Of a stretch of 64,000 bases of DNA, positions 50,342 to 59,728 are shown one piece after another. The stretch spans positions 29,445 through 93,444 of the forward strand of contig NZ_SUGA01000024.1 of assembly GCF_004963255.1 (NCBI RefSeq), given 5' to 3'. Made by a program: the position numbers and the translations under genes. Source of the DNA: Mesorhizobium sp. GTDB lineage: Bacteria > Pseudomonadota > Alphaproteobacteria > Rhizobiales > Rhizobiaceae. Every line of letters begins with the position of its first letter. Positions within the stretch are counted from its first letter, which is position 1. The notes beneath the pieces are model-generated. The model had not been told where the DNA came from, did not search any database, and saw nothing but the letters and a program-made list of their open reading frames with translations.

Positions 50342-52795
50342 TCAGACGACGACCGCCTGCGCCGCATTGAGCGCCTCGATTGCCTGCTGAACTTCCGCGT
50401 AGAGATCCGCGTCCGCCTCGCTGGCATCGATCTCCACCACAAGGGCGAATCGCACCGACCGTTTGTGTGGGTCCTCAATTGCCCTTGTTTTCCACCAACC
50501 GGCAACCGGATGGACGGCCAGGATGTTGCGGCGAGCGAGGTCTGACGCAAAGCAGGTGAGCTGGTCAATCTGTAGTGATCCGACGTCGCGACGATTGCGG
50601 CCGAACGTCCAGCCATCATCTTCATCGACGGGCTCTTCATCCGTCTGGTCGGCAACCTTGCTGATGCGCGCTATGAAGGCTGCGCGGCTTTCGTTTGGCC
50701 GATTGAGCTTGAAGCGCAGGTTGTGCGAGGCATAGCGGAACTTGGAGCCACGTGCCGGCTCCGACGGGTTCGGCGCTATAAAGGTGCTGAGAGCGACCCT
50801 CAGCGTGACAGGGCTGTTGACGAGGCCGCGCAGGGCCTCGACGGGCCACGGCAGCTCGAACAACCTCATTTCGTTATGGACATGATCCGCACCACCATTG
50901 TCGCTTAAGCGATAAGGCGTGATTTTATCCTGCACCATCAGCGTCAAAGCGTTGGAAGCGCTGCGGCGCGCCCTTTGCATGTCGGGGACGCCAAAACCGT
51001 AGCGCTTGAACAATAGGCCGAAATGCCCTTTCCCAGGATTTGCAGGCAGATGACTGCGCATTTGAGGCGTCCAACGAGCCGACGAAACGAACACCGCTCT
51101 GACCGTCTCCGGCCATAGAGTTGGATAGTCCGACCACAGTTCCGTTATTGCCTTGGCCGCAAGCGCCGTTGCGCCGCTGGTGTCTCCGCAGGTCGTGAAC
51201 GCGCGAGCCGGGTAAGTGTGGTCGGTGGTGAGAAGAGACAATGCCGGATGCCGCATCGGCGGCGGTGGCCCGTTGACCACCCAGTTCCCGCCTTCAAACA
51301 CGACATCGGGCTTCAGCGGCCAATGCGAGGACCAGCTCGCGGTCCGAGACGACGGTGCAAGATCTCCAACCGGCGCGATAGGGGCGCCTGGCTCGCCGGC
51401 TGGCAGGACATTCTTCTCGGTATAGGCACCCACACAGATGGCGTTCCAGGCCTGGGCCGGCGATTCGATTTCATTGTCTGGATGGTCACAGGCCGCGAGG
51501 TAGCCGGCGTTGCCAAACATGTTCTGGACGGTGTTTCCGGCTGAGATAAGCATCAGTCGCTGAATTTTCTTGATCCCTGAGACTCCGGCAGTCAGCTGAT
51601 CGACCTCGCTGGACCATGATGTGGGAGCGCCATCATGCGGCGTATCTTCCTCTGTCGTGCTCGCCATGGCGTAGGTGCGACGCCGATCGCCGGTGCGTTC
51701 CGCCGCGTTGATCCCGGCGCGGGTCAATGCCCCAAGCAGGTGATGGGGATTGTGACCCGCGTCCGGTATGATCTTTGCCGACTCCAGCCGCTGCCGGATC
51801 TCGATCGGCTGCATCGTCTGCAGGGCTACGGTCAAGTCGCCATAGAGCGCCAGCCCCGCAAGTTGCGTGCCGTGACCGACGAAGTCCCCAACATCCCAGG
51901 CAGGATTGGCGGCATGCCTGTCGTCGACATTGAGGGCAGGCTGAATAAGCGGATGGGCGCGACTGACGCCTCTGTCGAGCAACGTGACATAGCCCGGATC
52001 GTCCAGCACCTGGAATGTCGTCCACCCGGCCAGATTGTCGAGCCAGTCAGCCTGCTCCTCGATCGGCATTGCGTCGAAATAGTCGGCGGTGACCGTGGGC
52101 GCCGCCAGAGCGCGGACACCTCCAAGGCGCCGCAGCGCCAAGGCAAGCGCTTCTCTTGTGGCGGTCCCGATGACGACGATGTCTTCCGGGAACTCAAGCC
52201 GATCAGCCCCTACGGCAACCCCGTATTCAGGAGCGTTTCCGATGAATCCCGCAGCTTGGGTCTTATCCAGCCACAGTTCCCATGGAACAGCGGCATCGCC
52301 TTCGGGAAACTTTGCGGCAGGACTACGCCATAGCGCGCGAAGTCCTGCTTCGACAATGGCGCCAATGCTTTGCACGAGATCCGCATTGAAGGGTCGCCCC
52401 TCGGTACCATCCTTCTTCACACGGTTCTTCGTCGCAAAGTCATCGACTTTCTGGCGCAGCTTTGTCAGAGCGTCGCCCGTCGCAAAGACTGTCGCCCGAG
52501 CGGGTTGGTTGGCGGCGGGTTGGCCGGCCTCGAAACGCAGAAGGGACAAACCGCTGACATTGAGGCTTTTGGTGGCCATGATCTCGCCCGGCCTTCCAGC
52601 GACATCGAGATATACGCCTGCGGTTCCTTCCGCCTTTACGTCGGGAAGATGATCGATCGCCTGTAGAAGGGCCTGGGCATGACCGGCTCGATCAGCAACA
52701 TCACTTGGATGCTTTGTTGTGGGCTGGCCTTTTGGCTTGAACTTTTCGCTTTTTGACAGTGCGTTGAGAATGAAGTGCCGTTTGTCCCTCGGCAT
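50342..52795 (-). CDS. ietS: IetS-type subtilisin-like serine protease
   Basis: An 817-residue S8 protease. The triad is visible: Asp about 274 in VTLLDRGVSRAHPLI, His about 308 in DFVGHGTQLAGLALYG, and Ser about 540 in TCGDTSGATALAAKA, with the oxyanion Asn near 421 (LISAGNTVQN). About 270 residues precede the catalytic domain and about 250 follow it, giving the long architecture of IetS. On plasmid pTiC58 the ietAS pair acts as a toxin-antitoxin module, with the protease as toxin, and ietAS is also a known anti-phage system. The start overlaps ietA by 95 nt. There is no signal peptide, so it acts in the cytoplasm. Confidence 0.85.
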   Translation of the reverse strand: MPRDKRHFILNALSKSEKFKPKGQPTTKHPSDVADRAGHAQALLQAIDHLPDVKAEGTAGVYLDVAGRPGEIMATKSLNVSGLSLLRFEAGQPAANQPARATVFATGDALTKLRQKVDDFATKNRVKKDGTEGRPFNADLVQSIGAIVEAGLRALWRSPAAKFPEGDAAVPWELWLDKTQAAGFIGNAPEYGVAVGADRLEFPEDIVVIGTATREALALALRRLGGVRALAAPTVTADYFDAMPIEEQADWLDNLAGWTTFQVLDDPGYVTLLDRGVSRAHPLIQPALNVDDRHAANPAWDVGDFVGHGTQLAGLALYGDLTVALQTMQPIEIRQRLESAKIIPDAGHNPHHLLGALTRAGINAAERTGDRRRTYAMASTTEEDTPHDGAPTSWSSEVDQLTAGVSGIKKIQRLMLISAGNTVQNMFGNAGYLAACDHPDNEIESPAQAWNAICVGAYTEKNVLPAGEPGAPIAPVGDLAPSSRTASWSSHWPLKPDVVFEGGNWVVNGPPPPMRHPALSLLTTDHTYPARAFTTCGDTSGATALAAKAITELWSDYPTLWPETVRAVFVSSARWTPQMRSHLPANPGKGHFGLLFKRYGFGVPDMQRARRSASNALTLMVQDKITPYRLSDNGGADHVHNEMRLFELPWPVEALRGLVNSPVTLRVALSTFIAPNPSEPARGSKFRYASHNLRFKLNRPNESRAAFIARISKVADQTDEEPVDEDDGWTFGRNRRDVGSLQIDQLTCFASDLARRNILAVHPVAGWWKTRAIEDPHKRSVRFALVVEIDASEADADLYAEVQQAIEALNAAQAVVV

Positions 52796-53783
52796 GCGTT
52801 GCCACCCCTATGCTATGCAGTGACCGGCGGCGCTCGAGGGACGCGACCACCGCGGAGGTCCTAATTTCGGTTGAATTACCCAGAACCGCACGTCGCGCCG
52901 CGTCTTCCCCTCCCGCCACAACATCGGCTGTGGAAAGACCCTCGGCGTGTTCAACCACATCCTCCCAGTCGACGGCATCGACGTCAAAGCCTCGCAGCCG
53001 ACGGCGCATTGCCTTCTCGATCGCCTCAGGGTCCGGCAGTTGATAGGGCAATACTAGGTCGAAGCGGCGCAGAACCGCTCGGTCGAGAATCTCCGGAAGG
53101 TTGGTGGTCGCCACCACTATCGATGGGCCAGTGTCCTCGTCGAGGAATTGCAGGAACGAATTCAAAATACGGCGCGCTTCGCCAATGTCGTTCTCCGATC
53201 CGCGCGACGCTGCCAGCGCATCGATTTCATCGAACAGGTAAATGCCACGAATGGTGCGGACGGCGTCGAAAATCATCCGCAGTTTCTGAGCTGTCTCTCC
53301 CATGAACTTCGTGATCAAACCATGCAGAAGCACGGTGAAAAGCGGAAACTTCAATTCACCGGCGAGTGCCTCAGCCGTCAGTGTCTTGCCGGTTCCGGGG
53401 GGGCCTGCGAGGAGCACACGTCGGCGCGGCCGCAAGCCTTTCTCCTCCAGCCTCTGGGTCATGCGCGTTTCGGTGACGATGTGCGACAGCTCATCTTCGA
53501 TGTGCTCAGGCAGGATCAGGTCATTGAGTCGGGTGGTGGGGTAGCTCGCGCTGAGAAACGCAGCCAGATCGCCACGCGGCGCCGCAATCGGGGTTGGCGC
53601 CGGGCGCACGGGTCTTGCGGGCTGCTGACCGGCTTCGGCCCACTGCCTCAGTTGCTCCGCCAGGCGGCCATGGCCCTTTTGCTCTTCCGCCGCGGCAAGC
53701 TGCATTGCGAGGTCGAAGAACCTTTCCCCGTCGCCTTCGGCGTGACTCTTCACGAGCCCAATCAATTGCTGTGCCGATGCCAT
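52701..53783 (-). CDS. ietA: IetA-type AAA ATPase
   Basis: A 360-residue AAA+ ATPase. A helical N-terminal region (QLIGLVKSHAEGDGERFFDL, residues 6-25) resembles other IetA proteins. Walker A is GPPGTGKT (127-134) and Walker B is IYLFDEIDAL (Asp 185, Glu 186). The sensor-1 and Arg-finger segments are IVVATTNLPEILDRAVLRRF, and the C-terminal lid is EGLSTADVVAGGEDAARRAV. It ends in a basic tail (RTVKKRKVQAKRP). As the antitoxin/control partner of the protease it lies upstream on the same strand, with a 95-nt overlap that forces co-expression. The pairing, order and lengths are what identify the system. Confidence 0.85.
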   Translation of the reverse strand: MASAQQLIGLVKSHAEGDGERFFDLAMQLAAAEEQKGHGRLAEQLRQWAEAGQQPARPVRPAPTPIAAPRGDLAAFLSASYPTTRLNDLILPEHIEDELSHIVTETRMTQRLEEKGLRPRRRVLLAGPPGTGKTLTAEALAGELKFPLFTVLLHGLITKFMGETAQKLRMIFDAVRTIRGIYLFDEIDALAASRGSENDIGEARRILNSFLQFLDEDTGPSIVVATTNLPEILDRAVLRRFDLVLPYQLPDPEAIEKAMRRRLRGFDVDAVDWEDVVEHAEGLSTADVVAGGEDAARRAVLGNSTEIRTSAVVASLERRRSLHSIGVATHAEGQTALHSQRTVKKRKVQAKRPAHNKASK

Positions 53784-54170
53784 TGCAATGACCTTCCCAA
53801 AGTCCCCGCCAGCGCCACCATGGCAAGGACGGCGCTCTCATACATCCTATAATCAAAGACTCTTAACAGGACAGCGCATCAGAGGTGGATTGATAGGTGG
53901 TCCACTTGTAAATCACCAACTCTACTGCCGGTTCCCGACAGCGGCGGCCTGCATTGCGACGCAAATGCGGTCGCATTGAGTCCCGGCTGCAAAATCCCTA
54001 TGCGCGAAAACGTCCGGGCTCTCTAGGGAGAAATACGAACGCCTCTGCCCGGGACTGCCGCTTGTCCGAAAAACCCCCACACATTCGGACACGCAACTGC
54101 AAGGGGTTGCTACGCGCCAGCGGACGATCAATCCTCTCTCTGGGGCGGCGCTTTGATAGTTGGAAGGAAC
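53784..54170. other. Region between ietA and the scpB remnant
   Basis: About 390 nt with the upstream region of ietA. An 8-bp inverted repeat TGTCCGAA (54063-54070) / TTCGGACA (54084-54091) with a 13-nt loop is visible. The scpB-derived frame stays open to 53922, but homology to ScpB ends near 54170, so the region probably contains the joint between the defence island and the conjugative element. No integrase or attachment repeat was recognised. Confidence 0.4.
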
Positions 54171-54832
54171 GCCGGGCACGATGTCGCCGGCCAGCAGCTT
54201 CTCCTTCGACAGCAGCCCGGCATCCTCGAGCGCCTCGAAATCCGGCAGCTGGCGCAGCGTGTCGAGCCCGAACTGCGACAAGAAATTTTTCGTCGTCACA
54301 TAGGTGTAGGGCGCGCCCGGCTGCGGGCTGGGCGGCCCTGAGGCGATGAGGTCCTGCGCGCGCAGCACGCCGATCAGGTCGCGCGACACCTCCTTGCCGA
54401 AGAAGGAAGACAGCTCGCCACGGGTGATCGGTTGGAAATAGGCAATGCACATCAGCACAGAGCCTCCGACTGCGTCAGCTCCTTTGCACCCTGCCCCGCC
54501 GGCGCGCCGAAGGCGGCGTGGATGACGTCGCCAAAGACCTTCTTGGTCCGGTGCTGCCAGCCGCCGGCGACCGCGACCAGTTCGTAGGGGCGGCCGGCGA
54601 GCTCGGCGCGGATGTCGTCGATGACCAGATCGAGATTGCAGCTTCTTCCCACCACTCGCGCCAGCACCTCGCGCGGCACAGGTTCGCTGGCCGCAAAGAT
54701 CACTGCTTCGACGCGGCCCATCCATTCGCGCCAGCGCAGTTCCGGCGGCAGGTGCTCGAGCTCGGAGTCGACCAGCATTCGCTGGACACCACCCTTCTCT
54801 CGCGGGTGCTCGGAACGGGCGGCCTCGCTCAT
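53922..54832 (-). pseudogene. ScpB-like segregation/condensation protein, frameshifted
   Basis: The first part (MSEAARSEHPREKGGVQRML, later RVEAVIFAASEPVPREVLAR and AGGWQHRTKKVFGDVIHAAF) is the ScpB winged-helix region, but the frame ends LTQSEALC at 54452. The continuation lies in another frame: VLMCIAYFQPITRGELSSFF, then GKEVSRDLIGVLRAQDLIAS and YVTTKNFLSQFGLDTLRQLP. A one-base change near 54465 joins LTQSEA to VLMCIAY. After LLAGDIVPG (about 54170) the sequence stops looking like ScpB, so the C-terminus is also replaced. ScpB-like proteins are standard auxiliary genes of this conjugative element type. The gene starts just after the DUF1403 stop. Confidence 0.8.
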
Positions 54833-54834
54833 CG

Positions 54835-55784
54835 CTACAGCCCAAACAGCCGGAAGCTGGGACGGCCAGACAGCTCGCGCACGGCCTCGAGCTGCTGCAG
54901 CCGTTCAAACAGCCGCCGCGCGGCGAAGCGCGACAGGTTTTTTGTCGTCAGCGACCCGAGGACGGCATCTTCATTGAGCAGCAAAAAAATCACGTCGCCG
55001 GCGCCTTTCGCGCGCAGTTTTGGCGCCACCGCCAGAAGCTTTTCGGCGCAGCGTGACAGCTCGGCCGCCAGCCTGCAGGCCTCGGCCGCCCCTTGAACCA
55101 GCGCAAGGCAGACCGTGCGCTCGAAACCTGTTTCACCCAGTCGGATGCGCTTGCCGCCGCCGGCCTCGGTGCGGAAAGCCGGGCCAAAGGCCTGCGCCAT
55201 CAACAGCGGCAGCGGCCGCGGCCAGCGCAGGCCTTGCGCCAGCATCAGGTCGGCGAGCCACCAGGCGAACATCTCGGCATCGGGGAGCATGGCGACGACG
55301 TGGGCGGCGATCGCCCCCGCGGCGCCGGCCGCTGCGAGCCTGCTACGTCCTCGATCTTTGTGAACAGGTCGGCGAGCGCCGCGTCGTCCCAGGCGAGCCC
55401 GAGCATCTCGGCCACTTTTGCCAGTCGATCGGCGCTGACCGCCGGCGGCTGCAGCGCCAGCTGGCGCCAGGCGCCAAAAATGGCGCCGGCGGGACCTGGA
55501 TCGGCGCCGGCCGGGCAAAGCTGCCAGGCATCGCGCAAGCTGGCTTCACCCTCGGCGCGGCCGGCGAGCCGCATCGGGGCGGCGGCGCATTTGAGCGCCA
55601 GCCGCTGGCGCCAGGCGCCGGCCCAGGCAGGCTGTGCTCGGGCAAGCGTGTCGAGCGCAGCCAGCGCGGCGCCGGCCTGGAAGGCGGCGTCGGCGTCGCT
55701 GGGCGCGCCGCCGCTTGCGAGCGCCCAGGCCGGAACGGTGGGCGGGACGGACGGATTGGCGGTCGCGGGATCGAGGCGAATCAT
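54835..55784 (-). pseudogene. DUF1403 protein, frameshifted
   Basis: The first frame starts MIRLDPATANPSVPPTVPAW at 55784 and runs through the Ala-rich helical DUF1403 region (FQAGAALAALDTLARAQPAW, ALKCAAAPMRLAGRAEGEAS) to DLFTKIEDVAGS. The rest (AGAIAAHVVAMLPDAEMFAW, WLADLMLAQGLRWPRPLPLL, then IFLLLNEDAVLGSLTTKNLS) is in a neighbouring frame ending at 54835. The shift lies near 55340-55350. DUF1403 proteins are typical of alphaproteobacterial conjugative elements and lie next to scpB; their role is unknown. The gene appears broken, unless the shift is a sequencing error. Confidence 0.8.
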
Positions 55785-55988
55785 GCTTTCGAGGGTAAAG
55801 CGGCCGTGCGCTTTTGGCGATGATTTTTGGCCAAAAACGCACAGCTTGTCGGCGCAACAAAACGAATGATAAGTTGCCTTATCAATCGTTTACCTACCGT
55901 ATGCTCGGTCTAATTAGATTTGTCGGCTAATTTCTGACATCGACTGCATCCTCTTAGGCCAAATACCGGCGGCGGCTAGTGCAAGCAG

Positions 55989-57956
55989 TTACGAAACAGT
56001 CGGTCCGCTCCTTTGCCGTCCGATGGTCCATGAAATCCCCTCGCCACTCATGATCCCGGAGACCTCCTTTCCGACATGTCGTTCAAGCACTGGCCGCCAC
56101 GGCACGAGAGTGAACTCACGCGACTTTTCAATGACGGCGTATTTCCCGCTGGCGAGCTCGACCGATCGGATCATCTTGCCTTCCAGTCGATCGCCAGGCT
56201 TCGCTTCGAAATAGGAGAGGCCGAGCTCGCTTGAAAGCTGACCGGCGACGCGGTTCAGCTCGCGCTGGCGCAAGATCGAAATCATGTTGGCGCGATAGAC
56301 GACCCTGTCCTGTTCTTCATGGGCGAGGCCTTGCGCGATCAGCCACTGCTGTCGTCGAGTTTGCGCCTCTCGCACCTCGCGGCCAAAACCGGCGTTGCGC
56401 GAGGTCTTCGGCGTTTCGGAAACCACCGCGCTGTCCAGCCAAGTGGCGCCCTCGAAGCCGACCTGCTTTTCCAACGGCATCGATGAGAGCTTCTCGACAA
56501 CGACAGGCTCCGCCATCGCCCGCTGGCGCTCGTAATGGGAGGCCCGATCGAGATGGTCCGGCGCGATGATCCAAGTGCCGTCCAGCTGGCGCTCCAAGCC
56601 GCCGGTGGCTCGCCGGATCGCTTCCAGCCGCCGGACATACGTCTCGGCAAAGCGTTCAGTGGCGGACGGATCATGCTTCAGATGAATATCGACGTTGTAG
56701 CGCCCACCATTCGCCCCTGCGATGTCGGCAATGGTGCGATCCACCTGTCTGGGCTCCGTGTTGCGCGGCGTGACACGGACGATGCATCTGTCGGGCGTCG
56801 GTTCGGTGGCCTCGCCTTTGCCGATGTAGATGTAGTGGCTTTTGCCGTCGACACCGTCGACGATAAGGTAGTGCCGGTCGTTTATCTCGTCCGACAGCCC
56901 ACGCACGACCACGCGACCGACGATCGGCTCGGGATTCTGTCCCGCATCGTAGACGACACAATCGGCGGGACTGCGGGCGAGTCCCTTGCCGGTCAGTTCG
57001 CGATGCATGGTCTTGATGATATCGCCGCGCTCGCCCGCCCGACGTAACGTTGCTTCAAGTTCATCGTCGAGCCGCCAGCGACCCGGTGCGACCTCCTCGG
57101 CCAACCCCATCCGCTCAAGCTTGCGCAGACGGCCTTGATTCAACGTCTGGCGAAACGCGTCGCGGCCATCCAACGAGACAAATCCATCGTTGTCGCGCAT
57201 GCGCAGCAGCTGCCGGTCGATGCTGGTGAAACGTTCCTGCTCCATCTCCTGGCGCAGGCGCAGCTCGATCTCGCGATCCGTGCGCGGGCCGAGATCCAGA
57301 CTCACCAGCTCGGACGCGCGCTCTCGCAAACCAGAGGAGATGTAGTCGCGCGCGATGACGAGATTCTCGCCTCGGTCGTCCTTGCCGCGGAGGATGATGT
57401 GCGTATGCGGATGGCCGGTGTTGAAATGATCGACGGCAACCCAATCGAGCTTGGTGCCGAGATCCTCTTCCATCTGAGCCATAAGGCGCCGGGTCAGTGG
57501 CTTGAGATCGTCGTACTCAATGCCGTCTTCGGCGGCGACGATGAAACGGAACTGATGCCGGTCGCCATTCGCGCGGTCGAGGAACTCCTTGCCGTCGACC
57601 CGGTCCTTGCCGGAGCCGTATAGCTCACCTGGCGACCCCTCCCGAGTGACGCCATCGCGCTGTAGATAGCGCAGGTGCGCACGCGCCCCGTCGCCACCCT
57701 TGCCGACCAACTTGACAACCCGTGCCTTGACGACGACGCGCCGCTGTCGGAAAGCCGCATGGCGGTCTCGCGATTTGAGCAGCGCGGCCGCCGCACCTCC
57801 GCGCCCGGCGCGGCTACCATTGAAGCGGTCGCCATCTATGTGTTTGCCGCCAGCTCGGTTGATCGCCGCCTGGACCTGACCGGCAAAGCGCTTTCCCGCT
57901 TTCGATCCGCGCGACCCGATTTTGCCCAGTTTCGGCCTGAACTCGTCGTCGGTCAC
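55989..57956 (-). CDS. rlxS: RlxS-type relaxase with DUF3363 domain
   Basis: A 655-residue relaxase that nicks DNA at oriT and leads it into the recipient. The N-terminal basic region (residues 1-70) is followed by RVVKLVGKGGDGARAHLRYL, a catalytic segment ELYGSG with a candidate Tyr, and the three-His metal motif HFNTGHPHTHIILRG (His about 182, 184, 186). Residues about 300-655 form the DUF3363 region. The reading frame is complete, so DNA processing may still work in spite of the broken neighbours. It lies 204 nt upstream of the DUF1403 remnant on the same strand; oriT is usually nearby. Confidence 0.93.
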   Translation of the reverse strand: MTDDEFRPKLGKIGSRGSKAGKRFAGQVQAAINRAGGKHIDGDRFNGSRAGRGGAAAALLKSRDRHAAFRQRRVVVKARVVKLVGKGGDGARAHLRYLQRDGVTREGSPGELYGSGKDRVDGKEFLDRANGDRHQFRFIVAAEDGIEYDDLKPLTRRLMAQMEEDLGTKLDWVAVDHFNTGHPHTHIILRGKDDRGENLVIARDYISSGLRERASELVSLDLGPRTDREIELRLRQEMEQERFTSIDRQLLRMRDNDGFVSLDGRDAFRQTLNQGRLRKLERMGLAEEVAPGRWRLDDELEATLRRAGERGDIIKTMHRELTGKGLARSPADCVVYDAGQNPEPIVGRVVVRGLSDEINDRHYLIVDGVDGKSHYIYIGKGEATEPTPDRCIVRVTPRNTEPRQVDRTIADIAGANGGRYNVDIHLKHDPSATERFAETYVRRLEAIRRATGGLERQLDGTWIIAPDHLDRASHYERQRAMAEPVVVEKLSSMPLEKQVGFEGATWLDSAVVSETPKTSRNAGFGREVREAQTRRQQWLIAQGLAHEEQDRVVYRANMISILRQRELNRVAGQLSSELGLSYFEAKPGDRLEGKMIRSVELASGKYAVIEKSREFTLVPWRPVLERHVGKEVSGIMSGEGISWTIGRQRSGPTVS

Positions 57957-58143
57957 ACCAGCCTCCCGGATAACTGCAGCAAGATCAATCGCTTGCGCAC
58001 TACACCCTCCTCGCGCCGCCGGCAGCCTCCTTGGAAAACGATGTGCAGACAGATACTTAGCCGCCTCTCGGAGGCGGTACCTTTATCTTGCCTTCGCCAA
58101 CCCGGCCTTCCGCCCCCGCCCCGGTGCACACTAGCGCCTGGCT

Positions 58144-58827
58144 TCACCGACCGTCCGGCCGCGACGATCCCGCCGGCCGAGGCCCGAGCGGCACCAGAAT
58201 TCCGCCGCTCGAACCGCTCCCGGGAACGCGATCTTTCAGGAAAAGCAGCTCGCGCCCGGAGGGCACTTTCGGCGCCTTCGCCGGGCGGGATTTGCGTTTG
58301 AACGCCTCCATGTCGTCGGCAGAAACGCCTGCCGCCTCGAGCTGCTCGAGATACAAAACCGTCTCTCTCGGCAGCGGTTTCCCACGCTGCAAATGCGCCT
58401 CATAGCGATCCGGCCCGGCGTTGTAAGCCGCGAACAGACCCGGGAAACCGAAGTGATCGAACATGGCGCGCAGATAGGCGGTCCCGGCCAGAATGTTGTC
58501 GCGCGGATCTTGCGGATCGGCCCCGAGATCATGCGCGATGCGCAGGTCCTCATAGGTGCCGGGCATCACCTGCATCAAGCCGATTGCGCCGGCGCGCGAT
58601 GTGATCGGCCGCCCGTTGAGCATGGTTTGCCCACGGCTTTCTGCGTCCATGACGGCGTAGATCCAGCTTTCGGGAACACGGAAACGTTGGCTTGCTTCCG
58701 ATACAAACCGATGCCACTTTCCAAGCTGCGGACTCAAGGAGATGGCGACCGGGGCGCCGGTCGAGGCGGAACAGGCGTATGGCGCGGCAGCGATCATGCC
58801 AAGCACCAGGAGGATCACTCGGTCCAT
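58144..58827 (-). CDS. Lytic transglycosylase of the transfer region
   Basis: A 227-residue exported peptidoglycan-cleaving enzyme. The signal peptide is DRVILLVLGMIAAAPYA. The SLT domain has the catalytic Glu (about 63) in WIYAVMDAESRGQ, then AIGLMQVMPGTYEDL, DPRDNILAGTAYLRAMFDHF and FAAYNAGPDRYEAH. It opens the cell wall for the mating channel, like VirB1. The ATG at 58827 overlaps the end of traF by 13 nt, giving coupling; earlier in-frame starts lie inside traF. Confidence 0.92.
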   Translation of the reverse strand: MDRVILLVLGMIAAAPYACSASTGAPVAISLSPQLGKWHRFVSEASQRFRVPESWIYAVMDAESRGQTMLNGRPITSRAGAIGLMQVMPGTYEDLRIAHDLGADPQDPRDNILAGTAYLRAMFDHFGFPGLFAAYNAGPDRYEAHLQRGKPLPRETVLYLEQLEAAGVSADDMEAFKRKSRPAKAPKVPSGRELLFLKDRVPGSGSSGGILVPLGPRPAGSSRPDGR

Positions 58828-59363
58828 AGCGGCACGAGCCTCCCGACGATGTTTGCGGCCGGCACCGGCCCGAAATACCGGCTGTCGAAAGAGTCGGGAG
58901 CCGCGCCATTGATCAGGAAAACCTCGTCGCTGGCGAGCGGCCGGCATCCGTTCCACCACGGCAACGGGCGGCCCTTGCTGTCGGTTTTCAGGCGGCGGGC
59001 GGCGATCCTGCCGCCGATGATGATTGCGTCATTGAAGGCGCAGACATGCTCGCCGGGGAGTGCCGCGACCCGCTTCACCAGCGGCACGCCGCGGGGCAGA
59101 TAGCCGCGCTGATCGGCGAGCTGGCCAACCGTTTTTGGCATGCGGACAAGCACGAAATCGCCGGTGCGCGCCGCGCCTAGGCCAAGGCCATAGAGTCCAA
59201 CCGGCGCGCTGGCCGAGGCGTTCCAGATCAGGATCGGGGCCGGTTTGGCGAAGGCGCTGAAGCCGATCAGAACCAAGCCGATGCTTACAGCGGCGAGGGT
59301 CTTGCGCGCTCGCGAGCGCCGCAAGCCGCTGCCGATCAGGTGGAGGGAAGGCCGCGCCATCAT
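58815..59363 (-). CDS. traF: TraF, S26-type conjugal transfer peptidase
   Basis: A 182-residue membrane-bound signal-peptidase-like protein. An N-terminal helix (KTLAAVSIGLVLIGFSAFAK) is followed by the nucleophile Ser region NASASAPVGLYGL and the Lys general base region RGVPLVKRVAALPGEHVC. The C-terminal S26 block is DEVFLINGAAPDSFDSRYFG, then GPVPAANIVGRL. TraF matures the TrbC pilin in related systems. Overlaps the upstream HTH gene by 4 nt and the downstream transglycosylase by 13 nt. Confidence 0.92.
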   Translation of the reverse strand: MMARPSLHLIGSGLRRSRARKTLAAVSIGLVLIGFSAFAKPAPILIWNASASAPVGLYGLGLGAARTGDFVLVRMPKTVGQLADQRGYLPRGVPLVKRVAALPGEHVCAFNDAIIIGGRIAARRLKTDSKGRPLPWWNGCRPLASDEVFLINGAAPDSFDSRYFGPVPAANIVGRLVPLWTE

Positions 59364-59605
59364 GACCGGCCTCCGCGATTGTCACCGGCATCGGAGCCTT
59401 GCGGCCGGCCCTTCGACCAGGCGTCGAGCTCGTCGATGTGATAGCGGACGAAGCGGCCGTGCTTGCGAAATTGCGGGCCGTGGCCCGTAAGCCGCATCTT
59501 CTCCAAAGTCCGCTGGGACAGGCCGACATAGAAGGCGGCCTGCGCGGTATTGAGAAACGGACTGCCCTTCTTGGCGCGGGCGGCGCGTTCGTTTTCGTCG
59601 TCCAT
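59360..59605 (-). CDS. Excisionase-like helix-turn-helix protein
   Basis: An 81-residue MerR-like/HTH_17 DNA-binding protein starting MDDENERAARAKKGSPFLNT. The domain reads TAQAAFYVGLSQRTLEKMRL with the turn at YVGLSQ and the wing GHGPQFRKHGRFVRYHIDEL, typical of AlpA/excisionase-type proteins. The position upstream of traF is standard in rhizobial conjugative elements; it may control transfer genes or excision. Overlaps traF by ATGA-type coupling. Confidence 0.85.
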   Translation of the reverse strand: MDDENERAARAKKGSPFLNTAQAAFYVGLSQRTLEKMRLTGHGPQFRKHGRFVRYHIDELDAWSKGRPQGSDAGDNRGGRS

Positions 59606-59728
59606 GATGATCCTCGTTTCGCGTGCTGAAAGACGGAAGCGAGGATCGGCGAAGGGGTGCGTCTGCGGGACGGGCGAAGAGTGGGCCGGGAGTTTTCGCC
59701 GCCCTTCGGTCGCGCGTTGTTCGGATCA

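Noticed and set aside
53922..54908. A single 328-residue leftward frame read as one protein
   Set aside because: It is the shifted frame of scpB plus antisense of DUF1403; the homology requires a frameshift, so it was treated as part of a pseudogene.
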